A stretch of 64,000 nt of DNA from Pelodera strongyloides (Eukaryota; Nematoda; Chromadorea; Rhabditida; Rhabditidae): NCBI GenBank assembly GCA_036852015.1, contig JAANDG010000340.1, forward strand, positions 95,799 to 159,798, read 5' to 3'. The notes beneath the pieces are model-generated. The model ran no database searches. It was given only the letters and a program-made list of their open reading frames with translations, and was not told the origin of the DNA. Below are positions 1 through 10,551 of the stretch, piece after piece; the first letter of the stretch is position 1, and each line of letters starts with the position of its first letter. Both the position numbers and the translations under genes were made by a program.

Positions 1-1704
1 ACGCAGAAAGACGAATTTGGAAATTTGAAGCCGATTTACTTCGCATCAAAAGGATTATCAAAAGCGGAGAAAAACTACCACGTCACCGACGCTGAGGCTC
101 TAGCCGTGGTTTTCGCATTGAGGAAGTTTCGACAGTTCATTTACGGGTTTCCAACAGTAGTGCGAACTGATCATCAACCATTGACAAGCTTGTTCACGAG
201 AACAAGTGTCTCGCCACGAGTTCTCAGATGGTCATTGGAAGTCCAAGATTTCAACGTGAAGATCGAATACATTAAGGGAAAAGTGAATCTGATCGCCGAT
301 GCCCTCAGCAGAGGAGGAGCCGTTCCCGACGAGGTGGACGTCCCTTTGGAAACGACTCATGTGATCTGCACAGTGCAGACAGAACCGACGTGGCTAGCCG
401 AACTTCAGGAGGAGGAACCATTCCGATCCGTGCTAACGCACATCCGAGCGAACAACAGCATAGCGGAAGTTCGCATTGCGGGCAAGACGGAACCGTTGCG
501 AGTAGCAGATTTCGTCATCGACGAGGGACATCTATGCATTCTCCTGGACAGTGGAGAGGCAAGGAAAGTCGTTCCGACGGCGAGAAGAAGAAGTTTAGTG
601 GATCAACTGCACAGTGGTGTGCGAGCTGGCCACTTCTCTACGAACAAGATTGTCAGGATTCTGGAGAAGGAGTTCTACTGGCCCACAATGCGTATGGATG
701 TGGACAAGTGGTTACGAGAGTGTCAAAAGTGTGTAACAGCAAACTCGAAGACTTCACTGACACCACCACTGCAACCGGTTATAACTGATCGACCGTTTCA
801 ATTGGTAGAGATTGACCTCATCGATATGGGACGAACGTCCGAAGGAAACCGATACTGTCTCAGTATCCTGGACCACTTCACCAAGTTTGCAGCAGCAATT
901 CCGATCCCTACGAAGGAAGCCGACGTTGTTGCTAGAGCGCTGGTTGGATGGATGACGAACACAGGACATGTTCCGGAAACGATCCACTCAGATCTTGGAA
1001 GAGAGTTCGAAAATGCCACTCTTCAATATGCTGAGAAGCTCCTGGGTACAACCCACAGCTGGACAAAAGGATACGATTCACGAGGAAACGGAGGAGTGGA
1101 ACGACTTAACCGAACCCTGGAGTTGATCTTGAAGAAAACTGTTCAAAATCCGGTGGAATGGGACAAACAGCTATGGTTCGCGGTGTGGGCGTACAACAGT
1201 GTGCCACACAGTACAACAAAAGAGTCGCCATACTTCTTGCTGTACGGACGCGATCCTCGGTTTGTGTGGCAAGGACTTCCCTCGGAAGAACAAGGACTTC
1301 ATCGAGTGGATATCGACGAATACAAGACGGAACTGGTGGCGAACCTTCAAATGTCCTGGGAAGCGGCACATCGCGAAATGAAGAAGAATGCACTTGCGAT
1401 GAAGAAGAACTACGACGAGAATAGGGCCGTTCACCCAACCAAGCTGTCAAAAGCTGGCGACCGCGTATTACTCAAGGTGCCAGCTGAAAAGACGAGCAGC
1501 CGCCATCCGAAACTTGTCAACGACCGGAGAGGACCATTTCGAGTTAAGGAAACGTCCGAGAGCTCGGCTCGAATCGCCAATATCTTCGACAATACAGAAG
1601 AACTCACCGTACCGATGGACGCACTAAAGCTCGTTCCTGTGGAAATGCCGGACCAACCTTGCGCGACAAAACACAAACGTGGTCGGCAAGGCAAAAGGAA
1701 TTAG
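1..1704 (+). CDS. Ty3/gypsy retrotransposon Pol, C-terminal part (RNase H + integrase)
   Basis: The frame is already open at base 1, so the reverse transcriptase and gag parts lie left of the window. In order: the end of RT/RNase H (YFASKGLSKAEKNYHVTDAE, then FRQFIYG and RTDHQPL), a tether, an integrase HHCC zinc finger (H..GH about residues 196-202, then C-x2-C near residue 237), and the integrase core with DLIDMG, HSDLGREFEN and a later GGVERLNRTLE, which supply the D,D,E residues. A C-terminal basic SH3-like segment follows (GDRVLLKVPAE) and the frame ends in a lysine/arginine tail. Ty3 integrase inserts element cDNA into the host genome. No stop or frameshift is visible in these 568 codons, so this copy may be fairly young. 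Only the right-hand part is visible, so intactness cannot be judged. Confidence 0.9.
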   Translation, partial: TQKDEFGNLKPIYFASKGLSKAEKNYHVTDAEALAVVFALRKFRQFIYGFPTVVRTDHQPLTSLFTRTSVSPRVLRWSLEVQDFNVKIEYIKGKVNLIADALSRGGAVPDEVDVPLETTHVICTVQTEPTWLAELQEEEPFRSVLTHIRANNSIAEVRIAGKTEPLRVADFVIDEGHLCILLDSGEARKVVPTARRRSLVDQLHSGVRAGHFSTNKIVRILEKEFYWPTMRMDVDKWLRECQKCVTANSKTSLTPPLQPVITDRPFQLVEIDLIDMGRTSEGNRYCLSILDHFTKFAAAIPIPTKEADVVARALVGWMTNTGHVPETIHSDLGREFENATLQYAEKLLGTTHSWTKGYDSRGNGGVERLNRTLELILKKTVQNPVEWDKQLWFAVWAYNSVPHSTTKESPYFLLYGRDPRFVWQGLPSEEQGLHRVDIDEYKTELVANLQMSWEAAHREMKKNALAMKKNYDENRAVHPTKLSKAGDRVLLKVPAEKTSSRHPKLVNDRRGPFRVKETSESSARIANIFDNTEELTVPMDALKLVPVEMPDQPCATKHKRGRQGKRN

Positions 1705-1794
1705 CGATAGGAATGAAGGTATAATGTATAAATATGTATATAACTTTTTCTTATACTGTTTATTTTTAGGAACCCGGCCGCGAAGACGATTACG

Positions 1795-2301
1795 GTGGAT
1801 GCAGACTGTCCCCTGGACCCCTCTTTTGTGTGTCACGATGCTCGTTGTGTGATCCCCAGACTGGAATCCGTTTCGTCGTTGCTCGGTCTCTCACGCTACC
1901 ACGCAATCAAGAAAGCCCATGGACAGTCGGACGCGTACACAAGCTTCTTGAAGATGAGTACCGTTCCCGTTGAACTTGCTGAGGGGAACCTTATCTCCGC
2001 CATAAGCTCCATTTGCCATTGTGTGCACTTTGTTCAATATTTCCAAGTTGTGCTCTCTTATTCTGCCACACACTCGGGTATCCAAGTTACTCTCCCGCCT
2101 CTTTCTTTCTATACTAATTTCAGTTCTCTTTTCACTTCCGTTATCAATAATTGGGCTCTTAAAATTAATGTACCCAAACCGCCGCCTCAGCCAATGCAAC
2201 TATCTGCCGACGAAGCCAAACAATACCTGAGTGGAAGAAGCAACAGGAGAGTGGAGGACCCCACATCCAAGGTCGAGATGCTCGGATGCAGAGCCCGATA
2301 A
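1795..2301 (+). CDS. Possible downstream ORF of the Ty3 element, unrecognised
   Basis: This 168-codon open frame lies in the 3' region of the Ty3 element, after the pol stop. A splice-acceptor-like TTTATTTTTAG stands at about 1761-1771, so the frame may belong to a spliced subgenomic message. The predicted protein has a hydrophobic stretch in the middle (FVQYFQVVLSYSATH) and a proline-rich segment (NVPKPPPQPMQL), and I recognise no domain. It could equally be chance, because the start codon context is not distinctive. Cer-type nematode Ty3 elements can carry an extra 3' ORF, but assignment here is only inference. Confidence 0.3.
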   Translation: MDADCPLDPSFVCHDARCVIPRLESVSSLLGLSRYHAIKKAHGQSDAYTSFLKMSTVPVELAEGNLISAISSICHCVHFVQYFQVVLSYSATHSGIQVTLPPLSFYTNFSSLFTSVINNWALKINVPKPPPQPMQLSADEAKQYLSGRSNRRVEDPTSKVEMLGCRAR

Positions 2302-2383
2302 GACGCCAGCCATTTGCCAACCGCCGTAACGACCGTGCGCACCCTTACACAAAATAGTGGCACGAGTCCGGGACGGACTCTTC

Positions 2384-2408
2384 AGAGGAGGAGGGCAAGT
2401 AAAGGAGG
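2384..2408 (+). other. Candidate polypurine tract of the Ty3 element
   Basis: A nearly pure purine run (AGAGGAGGAGGGCAAG then TAAAGGAGG) stands 680-700 bases after the pol stop, just before a change to T-rich sequence. That is where plus-strand priming next to a 3' LTR is expected. The LTR boundary itself is not fixed. Confidence 0.4.
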
Positions 2409-3480
2409 CCGCCAAGGCTCCTTTCTAAAATGCAGAGGTTGTAGTGCGTCTTGGGGCGTGTTTATTGGCGTACGGTAATGGTACACTATTTGTTCTTAAT
2501 TTTTTCGTATTTTCCCGTTTTTTTTTTGAGTTGTTGTTGTGAGCTGTCGCTTGTTGCTGTCTATTTTGCTATCACTCACTATATTCGTTATTCATTCCGC
2601 TGATTATTAGTTTATATTCAATTGCTGTATTTCTGCTTTGTTACTTGTTCTGTTAACGGTTTAGTTACCGAACCGTCAGTTTGGTATAGTTTCATTCTTG
2701 TTGTGTGTTGTCCAATTTGTTTAGTTGAACTTGTCATCGTTATATTTTCGGACGGTTCAATAACTAAACTATCGATTTATTGTTGTTACTTTGTGAGACC
2801 TGGGTGTCGCTTGTATGACCAGTTGAACGCGGTTGAAATCACCGGTTCTCTGATCAAGCTTCACGCCAACTTAAAAGGGATCACTGTTATTGCTTAATTG
2901 TTGTTGTTCATATTCACGTTATATATTTTGTCACTTCGCGGATCCTGGGTATCACTTCGACGTAAACCACACGAGGTTGAAATCACCTGTGTTGTTTAAC
3001 GTGGTACGCCAACTTAAAGGATCCCGTTGCGTTTATTTTGGAGAATAACACTGCCAAGTGGATATTGATATCAGTTTATCATCGTTGGACAATTGAAATA
3101 AATCCCTTGGTGAAATCGATCATGTTTCTTGATAGTGTATTGAAGTCACCCATGTTCAATGGTACCGATTCGCTTGCCGTCCGTAACTATCAAATCTGGC
3201 AATTTGCCAGCTAATAAGAAATATCATGATAAGTTCGAAAATAAAATCAGCAGTTTTGCCTTGCTCCACTCATCTCGGTGATTTCTTTCTGAGTTTATTT
3301 TTTATAACATGGTATTTTTGCTGTATTTTTCTTTATAACTTCCAGCATGTATTATTAGTCGAATACCTAGGTAAAATTTGCCGTTTAAGCGTGGATGCTT
3401 ATGTACACAGGCACCCGAGTTATCCCCGCCAGTTGCCAATTTTTATGCCATTGGCCGCGTGAGGTGTGCATGTAAGTAGT
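2409..3480 (+). repeat. Probable 3' LTR/UTR of the Ty3 element with an internal imperfect repeat
   Basis: This AT-rich stretch has no convincing gene. Two related segments lie at about 2797-2882 and 2941-3025. Both contain CCTGGGT, then GGTTGAAATCACC, then ACGCCAACTTAAA. A weaker third version with TTGAAGTCACC follows near 3142. The stretch most likely represents the 3' LTR or 3' untranslated region. Only one copy is present because the 5' part is off the window, so the LTR ends cannot be set. Confidence 0.4.
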
Positions 3481-3495
3481 GCACTTGTCACTTAA

Positions 3496-3630
3496 AGGGC
3501 ACGCTCACGAGAAAAATACAATTTTCATAATATTCCAGTTCTCCATACGAGTTTACACATGGTAACGTCGTTGTGTAGATATAGCTGTTAGGTACTGCAA
3601 TAATAATGTCCCGACATCCATACTATCATA
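3496..3630. mobile_element. Half of a TTAA MITE (family C, GGCTCACGAG ends)
   Basis: After TTAA at 3492-3495 the sequence AGGGCACGCTCACGAGAAAAAT and the following ACGAGTTTACACATGG...GTGTAGATATAGC match one arm of the palindromic elements at 25032-25750 and 26640-27590. The other arm is absent, and the match stops near the GC-rich island. Confidence 0.6.
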
Positions 3631-3639
3631 CAACGTGAA

Positions 3640-3832
3640 ACTTCGCGCCATCGCCGCGCAACATTGGCGCCATCGCCGCGCGTAAAAAGAGGCTCCGCCA
3701 CAGCGGGGCGGCGGATCCACTTTGCGCCACAGGTGCGCGGCGATTCCGTCTGTGGTCCGCGGCGATGGCGCGGGGGTTGCGCGGCGATGGCGCGAGGGTT
3801 GCGCGGCGATTGCGCGAAATGGGCGTAAACCG
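3640..3832. repeat. GC-rich island with repeated GCGGCGATGGCGCG words
   Basis: A roughly 190-base strongly GC-rich block in AT-rich surroundings. The word GCGGCGATGGCGCG and its complement CGCGCCATCGCCGCGC recur on both sides, so the block is a loose inverted repeat around GGCGGCGGATCC. No gene is seen. A related block lies at 7261-7434. Confidence 0.6.
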
Positions 3833-4097
3833 AGCATACCGTGCCCCGTACTACCTACCACCTTACCAATCCGACTACTGTACAATACATAACAACAAAA
3901 CGACAACAACAAAAACATATTTATTCAGAGCACAATATAAACAAAACTGGAAAAACTTACAATTAAATACAGCGAAAAAAATCAACGAATAAAAATCGTT
4001 ACGATCATTAAATTATGGTTGTAAGATATTAAATAATGCACAAATTGAAAATACAGTTGTCAAAGCGATAAACAAATAGAAAATGGCAAAAAGACTA
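3833..4097. other. AT-rich spacer, nothing recognised
   Basis: No open frame, repeat or RNA structure could be supported here. Confidence 0.5.
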
Positions 4098-4101
4098 TTA
4101 A

Positions 4102-4345
4102 AGGGATGGGTTCACGAGAAAATCACCTTGTTTTTATACTTTAGTTTGATTGTACACAGGTAAACTTAAACAAAGAGCATACAAAATGTTTCTTGAATTA
4201 TTCCCTAGGGATGATATTAGGTAAAAAAGGTGGGTATTGATCGCTTTTCCGCAAAAGTACCAACAAGATAAACTAAAGGGAAGTTAAGAGATATGGCTGA
4301 AACACACTGTTTTTCACTGTTTTCGGCAAAGTAAACGATGCAAAC
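4102..4345. mobile_element. Half of a TTAA MITE (family A, GATGGGTTCAC ends)
   Basis: TTAA at 4098-4101 is followed by AGGGATGGGTTCACGAGAAA. The next roughly 240 bases match the left arm of the complete palindromic copy at 11748-12595. The right arm is missing. Confidence 0.65.
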
Positions 4346-4476
4346 TCCTGTATATTTTGCCCAAAACAATATGTTGTTGCAAGGCCGAATGTTGCAAGAC
4401 TTTAAATTAAGAAACGAAACTGACAATAGAAGAAATAAAAGTACATTATAGAATTAGTCATTAGTCCAAACGTTAA

Positions 4477-4624
4477 AGTGGAATACCGGCCGGTTTTTGA
4501 AACGCAGCATGGACAACCGGATTATTACACATTTAACTCGATTTTTATTCTAATTTACGCTCCTTTGCATAAGCTGCATAAGAACGATGGTGTACTCGAT
4601 TCAAAAACCGTCCGAAATTTCGCT
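4477..4624. mobile_element. TTAA MITE, family F (complete, 148 bp)
   Basis: Flanked by TTAA at 4473-4476 and 4625-4628. The ends are AGTGGAAT...ATTTCGCT and the arms contain GGTTTTTGAAACGC and a diverged inverse. A second copy stands at 33101-33268. Confidence 0.7.
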
Positions 4625-4706
4625 TTAATAGGCAGCAAATAATGAGTAAACTCCAAATATAAAATACACAAATGTATAAGTATAATGCCCCAACCGAATG
4701 GTTTAA

Positions 4707-5156
4707 AGGGAGAGGCCCATGAGAAAAAAGTTGTTCTCACTTTGTTTGTACAGTGTGTCCGGAATTTCAGAAATATTACTGTGAAAACCGCATTGCTTTA
4801 AGCCTCGAACTCGCAGAGGTATTCACCGGCAAACGGTTCGGCCAGGTACCGTAGTCATCAACGTCAAAATTCGTTTCTACTGTTTATGTCCGTTCATTTG
4901 CATTCTTTCTCTATATAGTAATGGTCAAACGAATAAAGACCATTCCTACGATTACAAAGAGGCGTTTCCAATACAGTAATACCCCAAAAGCGCAAAAATT
5001 GATTCCGACTACGGTACCTGGCCGAACTGTTTGCCGGGGAACAACTCTGCGAGTTCTAGGCGTAAAGAAATGCGGTTTTCGCCGTAATATTTCTGAAATA
5101 TTGGACATTCTTTACAAATAAATTGAGGAAAATTTTTTTCTCGTGGGCCCCTCCCT
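4707..5156. mobile_element. TTAA palindromic MITE, family D (450 bp)
   Basis: TTAA at 4703-4706 and 5157-5160. The arms are inverted: AGGGAGAGGCCCATGAGAAA pairs with TTTCTCGTGGGCCCCTCCCT, GAAATATTACTGTGAAAACC pairs with its inverse, and the centre has GGTACCGTAGTC against GACTACGGTACC. Relatives are at 22833-23276 and 31225-32096. Confidence 0.85.
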
Positions 5157-5197
5157 TTAAGATCGAGTGGTGATGGTTCCAATTGACATTTCTTAGT

Positions 5198-6793
5198 TCA
5201 AAAAGGGCCCATTGGAGATGCAGAAAATTGTTCCACCGACTGCGTAGTGTGTGAAGGATTCACCTGAAAACATAACAAACTTGATTCGAAAATGAAACGG
5301 TGAATTAGTAGTATTGCACATACCATAGGAGGAGCAAACGTAATCTTGAAATCGTATTTTTTAAATAAGAAAAATAAGAGAAGAAACTCACAGGCATTGT
5401 AGGATAAGTGACCCTATTCTTGAACTGTAAATTACAGCGCGAGTGTTCCTCGGAAGACACAGTGAGCGTGACACAGTAACCTGAAGAGCGATAAATAATA
5501 GTCGTGAAACGAAACACAAACTGAAAGACTGAACAGGACTTGGTGTGGACCCACCCTGTGGAGTGCTCGACCCTAAGGAGGCTGTGCTCGTCGCCGTCTC
5601 TTGCGATGCCTTCGCCTACGGACAGGAAGACACCAACAACGACCGTATCACCATTGAGTGGACCAACACCCCCGGTGGTGCCGCCAAGCAGTTCCGCCGT
5701 GAATGGTTCCAGGGAGACGGAATGGTCCGCAGAAAGAACCTGCCAACCCATAAACAAACGTTCGAGCACACAAATAAAAAAAAACAGGACATCACTCTGC
5801 CTATAAATTTAAATTAGGAAAAGATATGACCAATAAGAAAAGTAACATACACATAAGCGTTTAAGAAGCAACAAACATCCGATCCCGACCCGGAGTAGCG
5901 AGCACCAGACAAGACAACGTCAACAAGTGCACGGCGTGGCAAGATCTGAAAGCAGTATTCATGTTTTGAGCATACAAATACGCAACAACTGTAAAAAGTA
6001 ACAAAATTAGCAAAACCGAACCTCTTAAAATACACTGTAATCTTCCACGTCTATGCTTCCAAGAGTACGCACGGTCCACCCAGCTGGCTACTCCTCAATA
6101 CTGACTTTCAGCGCGTGTGCAAACTGTAAAAATAATTTTATAGTCTATAGAACAACAACAAAGTGCATCAGCGCCACTGCTACTCTCAAATGTATACTTC
6201 TTTTACTCGAGTAATATAAGAATACTGACGATTTAAAGGGGCAGTTCATTCCGGCTAACCCCTATTTTTAAGAATGATCCTCCGTCCGGAATAGCGTAGA
6301 ACGCAATTTACCACACCTGAAGTTATGCAAAAAGATCCACTTGTCACACCCATATGCAATGGATAGGCAATCATTGACCAATTTTCTGCACAGTACACCA
6401 ATTCGGTAATAACGCAGTACAACAAAGGGTGAGGAGCATGACCCTGTAAGGGACTTCAAAGAAAAGGAAACATGTTGTATTTACATTATTCCGAAGTAAA
6501 ATGGACTTCGCATCTCGACCAATCATGTAAATATAGCCAAATTAAAGAAAACATACCGGTTGTCGTAGCATTTCGAAGAATTCAGCAAACACGGAGGCAC
6601 TGGATTTATCGAGTCGCGCCGACACATTCCCTCCATTGGTGCGATTCATTGCCTTCTCGCCTAATAATAAGAGGAATAAAAATATTAAAACTTGAGAACA
6701 AGATCACAAGACAAATGCATGTGATAAAATAAAAGAACTCACGTTCAATAATTCATCCCTCGTTTTTAATATAGTCAAAGAGTTAGCCTTGAA
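5198..6793 (-). CDS. Probable small spliced gene, 3' exons, unknown product
   Basis: I assembled this from splice signals. Reading leftward on the minus strand: an exon at 6793-6743 (acceptor GAGTCCAG, donor [23 protein letters not shown]), an exon at 6655-6557 (donor GTATGT; begins KAMNRTNGG and ends FFEMLRQP), and a terminal exon at 5263-5198 (acceptor [18 protein letters not shown]..., stop TGA). All three are in phase 0 and join without stops. An optional exon at 5480-5392 (acceptor CTCTTCAG, donor [18 protein letters not shown]...) fits a different phase and may be a cassette or a false exon. The 5' end was not found. The last residues are polar and serine-rich, and no family is recognised. 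Function is unknown and the call could be a chance splice-site series, but phase agreement over three exons argues for a real gene. Confidence 0.42.
5539..5817 (+). pseudogene. Major Sperm Protein (MSP) fragment
   Basis: MSP is the small cytoskeletal and signalling protein of nematode sperm, normally about 127 residues. Codons 5539-5745 give 69 residues recognisably matching its C-terminal half: [20 protein letters not shown], then [20 protein letters not shown], then [18 protein letters not shown]. The N-terminal half is absent. After KNLP the frame reads on as [13 protein letters not shown]... to a stop at about 5815, instead of the family's short normal end. Upstream bases give no continuation. 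Inside the fragment there is no stop or frameshift. It lies antisense in an intron of the tentative gene at 5198-6793. It is best read as a truncated duplicate or captured exon rather than a functional msp gene. Confidence 0.9.
6237..6480. mobile_element. Single end of a TTAA element
   Basis: TTAA at 6233-6236 is followed by AGGGGCAGTTCATTCCGGCTAACCCC, an end resembling the other MITE ends in form but not sequence. No inverted partner was found nearby. Confidence 0.35.
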
Positions 6794-7260
6794 CTGGACT
6801 CGTAAACGTCAAAAAGACAATCACACACGTCAATCGCAACTTGAAAATCTGAAAAACAAAGGAAACACAAGAAACATCATTAAGACGTTCAAAGGACAAC
6901 ATATTTTGCTAACAAATACACACAGCAACAAACTGATATCTTCACTGAATGGAACTTATGTCTTTTTTTTCTAAAATAGCACAAATCCTAACAATACATA
7001 TTTTCTTGGTATGACAGGGATATAAACATAATTGGTTTGGACATTTACCTACTCAATGTGCTAAAACAAACGGTGCTCTAACTTTTAAATGACGGGTTAA
7101 AGAATAATATAACAACAATTCAATAACAAATATCTTTTTTTCAGAAACAATAAAAAAAAGGAAAAAAAAATTCACGAAAACTTCGCAAACTTTGTGTATA
7201 ATTACGGTGTGTGGTGCAGTGTTGGGTGTGGTGTTGACTTTCTGCTACGGTACTTTCCGT
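6794..7260. other. AT-rich stretch, nothing recognised
   Basis: Low-complexity A/T runs (6960-6972, 7134-7170). A minus-strand open stretch near 6800-6850 precedes the tentative exon at 6793 but carries stops in the needed frame. Confidence 0.4.
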
Positions 7261-7434
7261 GCATTTTAATAACTAACATCTGGCGGCCCCACGGCGCACC
7301 TGGGGCGCACCAGCCGCGGATCAGTTTTCGGGATTGTGACTATTTGCGCCGCGATACCGCCGTGTGACCGCCGCGCAACATTTTTGCGCCACAGGCGCGC
7401 CGCGCAGCCGCGGAGTTTCCCCAGTGTACATTAC
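7261..7434. repeat. Second GC-rich island
   Basis: GC-rich, with GCGCC, CCGCG and GCGCCACAGGCGCG words. It shares GCGCCACAGG(T/C)GCGC with the island at 3640-3832. No gene is seen. Confidence 0.5.
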
Positions 7435-7547
7435 CGCTAAACAGACAAGTTAATCAGAGTGCATGCGAATTTGATTCTCGGTTATAATTCTACCGAAATA
7501 GTTTTTTTTGCATATAACCAAATGCTTACATGCAGCTTCCTCCTTAA

Positions 7548-7954
7548 AGGAGGAGGCTCACGAGAATGAAGTGCGCAAATGGTTTCCTTTTATCGAAAGA
7601 TTATGGTATTAAATTCCGAAACACATGCTTTACAAAGAAACAGATTTTAATTGGAAGGAGTAAATCAGTATAAAACTATGAATTCTATAAAAATTTTGGA
7701 TCGTAGTAAATAGTTGATTTCCATAGTGGGCATGCAAATTTTGTGCTGGCTTGCAAAATGACTTGTAAATTTGCCAGTATGGAAATCAACTATTTACTAC
7801 GATCCAAAATGTTTATGGAATTCATAGTTTTATATTGATTTACTTCTTTCAATTAAAAGCCTTTGCTTTGTAAAGCACGACTTTCGGAATTTATTACCAT
7901 CATCTTTCGATAAAAGCAACTATTTGAGCACTTCATTCTCGTGAGCTTCCTCCT
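7548..7954. mobile_element. TTAA palindromic MITE, family E5 (407 bp)
   Basis: TTAA at 7544-7547 and 7955-7958. The ends are AGGAGGAGGCTCACGAGAAT and ATTCTCGTGAGCTTCCTCCT. The apex contains inverted copies of TTGGATCGTAGTAAATAGTT around a stem-loop of TTTGTGCTGGC. Copies are at 21348-21722 and 63662-64000. Its right TTAA is also the left TTAA of the next element. Confidence 0.9.
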
Positions 7955-8216
7955 TTAAAGGGTCAGGCCCATTTCAAATGACCCCTATTTCTGATGATTC
8001 CATCTGATTCTCCATGTCCAATATAGTAGGATGCAATATTTTTCTAATTTTCAAGCTCAAAATTCACACACTATTCAGCAATTTACCGTGGGCAGTCATA
8101 CCCCTACAATCCCCTACAATCCTATGCTCATGGTTCAACGCACCGTAGGGGTGAAACGGGTAATGCCGGCGAAATGAGCGGGCGTCCTGCGAGAAGATTG
8201 GCACCCGCAGGACGTA

Positions 8217-9075
8217 TTGCCAAAACCAACTATGTCAAAGTCAAATCAGCAAAGACCCCGAGTTCCGTGCGCCGCAAGGCAGGGGTGCTATAGCAATCTC
8301 ACGGCCGTAGGGAACCATAATTTTTCCTATTTTCATATATCTACGTTTAACGCCCGGACGCTGCACAAGGACGCTGATGTCGATCAGTTGATCGGCGAGC
8401 TCGATAATGTGAACGCTGGCATCGTTGCTATCCAAGAGACGCGGTCCAAGGAGAGCAAGTGCAAGACCTGGCACAGTGGCCACCGTGTGCTCATTGGAGC
8501 CAGAGAGGAGAGGTCGAGGTCTGGCGGTGTGGGCTTCATAGTCCCCCCAGAATACCTGCCATATGTCAGCGATATGAGAGCAGTCAGCCCGCGTGTGGCG
8601 GTCCTTCATGGCGAAGTGAAACGTGTGACATTCACCGTTGTTAACGTGTACGCTCCCACCAGCGAGTATGACGACGAGGTCGTGGAGGAGCTTTATGATG
8701 ACATTGAGCGAGAACTGACGAACAGTCGTGCACATGTCAAGCTTGTCGTCGGTGACTTCAACGCGTCCATCGGTCTCAGGGACGATGGGGAGACGTACGT
8801 TGGGCACTACGCTGCAGACACCCGTAATGACCGTGGTCAACGGCTAGCAGATTTTGCGGAAAGTCAGTGCATGTACGTGTTGAACACCATGTTCCAACAA
8901 CGAAAGCGTAGACTTTGGACGTGGCAGAGCCCGCAAGGTGCAAAGAAACAGCTGGACTATGTCCTTTGCAACGACGCCCATCGGGTCGTTGACTGTAAGA
9001 TCGTCGGTAGAAGCTGGTGCGGCTCAAGTTCAGATCACCGCTTGGTCAAGTCCATCATCGAACTTTGGTTCTGTT
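8217..9075 (+). pseudogene. LINE endonuclease domain (APE-like)
   Basis: Endonuclease/exonuclease/phosphatase fold that nicks target DNA to prime reverse transcription. Motifs in order: FNARTL at residues 44-49, IVAIQETRS at about 70, VVNVYAP at about 139, VVGDFNASIG at about 177, RLWTWQSP, QLDYVLC at about 247, and SSDHRLV at about 275. These are the catalytic N, E, D-x-N, D and SDH residues of the family, and all are present. The frame ends just after the domain, where a frameshift near 9065-9075 separates it from the RT. Confidence 0.85.
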
Positions 9076-10551
9076 AAGTTCAGAAGGCGCACCTCCAGGC
9101 GTGGAGACGTTGATCCGGGTCTAGCCCGTGCTATAATGAACCAAGTGGACTGGTCGAGGTACGGTTCACCTCAGTCGTACTCCGAACTGAGCCGGGAATT
9201 GGCGAGGGCATCAGCTGAGGCTAGGCCGGTCATTCGTGCTCATCCTAGAGAAAGACTGACGTCGAAGACCATTGAATTGATCCGTGAGAGACGAAAAAGG
9301 CTACATCAGGGTCAAAACGTACAGAGCCTCAGCCGCGACCTACGAAAGATGGTTGAAACAGACTATAAGAACTTTAACGAGGTTAAAGCTCTCGAAGCGG
9401 CCCAGCGTCTTATGTCCATAAAGAAAGTACGCCAACGCTATTCCTTGCATAAGGAGGCAACTGTGGCCATGATGGACAAAGACGGTACTTTGAAGACCAA
9501 GATCCAGGATATTGCCGATATCATCAAAGATTTCTATGGGGATCTCTTTGCTTCGAAGAAGCGTGTTCCGAAATCAGGCATTGAAGTGAATGAGGACGTG
9601 CCGGAGATCATGGAGAGCGAGGTTGAACATGCTTTGAAGAGAATGCCTAATAACAGGGCTCCTGGCAATGATGGCATTTCCATTGATCTCCTCAAGTACG
9701 CTCCGAAGACCGCTCTATCCGCGGTTTGCAGGTTGTTCAACAATATCCTCTCAATGAAAATCGTCCCTGAGAACTGGAAAGGTAGTAACACCATCCTGAT
9801 CCATAAGAAGGGAAGCAAAGAGGACATAAACAACTATCGTCCAATTGCGTTGATGTCACAGCTGTCAAAGCTGTTTTCTCGCGTCATCTTGAACCGAATC
9901 AGCAAGTGGCTGGAAGAAGGCAATAGACGAGAGCAGGCAGGCTTTCGAGGCGGGTACTCGACTATTGACCACATTCACACTGTGTGTCAAGTTATCGAGC
10001 GGTCTAGGGAGTACAAGATACCCCTCTGTATGTTGTTTGTCGACTTCAAAAAGGCGTTCGATTCGGTTGAGAAGCAGGCGGTCCTCAATGCTCTGAAACA
10101 TCACGCAGTGCCAGAAAGCTACGTGTCTATGATAGACGAGCTGTATAACCAGTGCGCCACGGACATCCAACTCCTTCATACACCAGTTAAGGTGCCCGTT
10201 GAGCGCGGAGTCAAACAAGGGGATGTCATTTCACCCACTCTGTTTTCTGCTTCTCTGGAATGTGCTTTGAGAGACGCCAACATGTCCGGTGGTTATGACA
10301 TTGACGGCGAAACACTACAGTTCTTACTGTTTGCCGACGATGTGGTTCTTATAGCCAAAGACCCATGTACACTGCAGAAAAACCTAGACGAACTAATTCG
10401 AGTAACGTCGCTAATCGGTCTTGAAGCCCACCCAGGCAAGACACAGTGGATGGCTAACGATCATTGTCCAAACGGCGGTGCAGACATACGTATTGGCAAC
10501 AGCACGCTCGAAAAGGTCGGGAAGTATGTCTTACCTTGGACGCGAGGTTAA
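9060..10551 (+). pseudogene. LINE reverse transcriptase domain
   Basis: RT copies element RNA at the nicked target. Visible blocks: APGNDGISIDLLK, NWKGSNTILIHKKG, NNYRPIALMSQLSKLFSR, EQAGFRGGYSTIDHIHTV, LFVDFKKAFDSV, GVKQGDVISPTLF and the catalytic LLFADDVVLIA (about 10324-10356). No stop interrupts these. The frame ends at 10551 because of a frameshift near 10525. The track's start at 8938 lies inside the endonuclease; homology begins near 9060. Confidence 0.88.
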
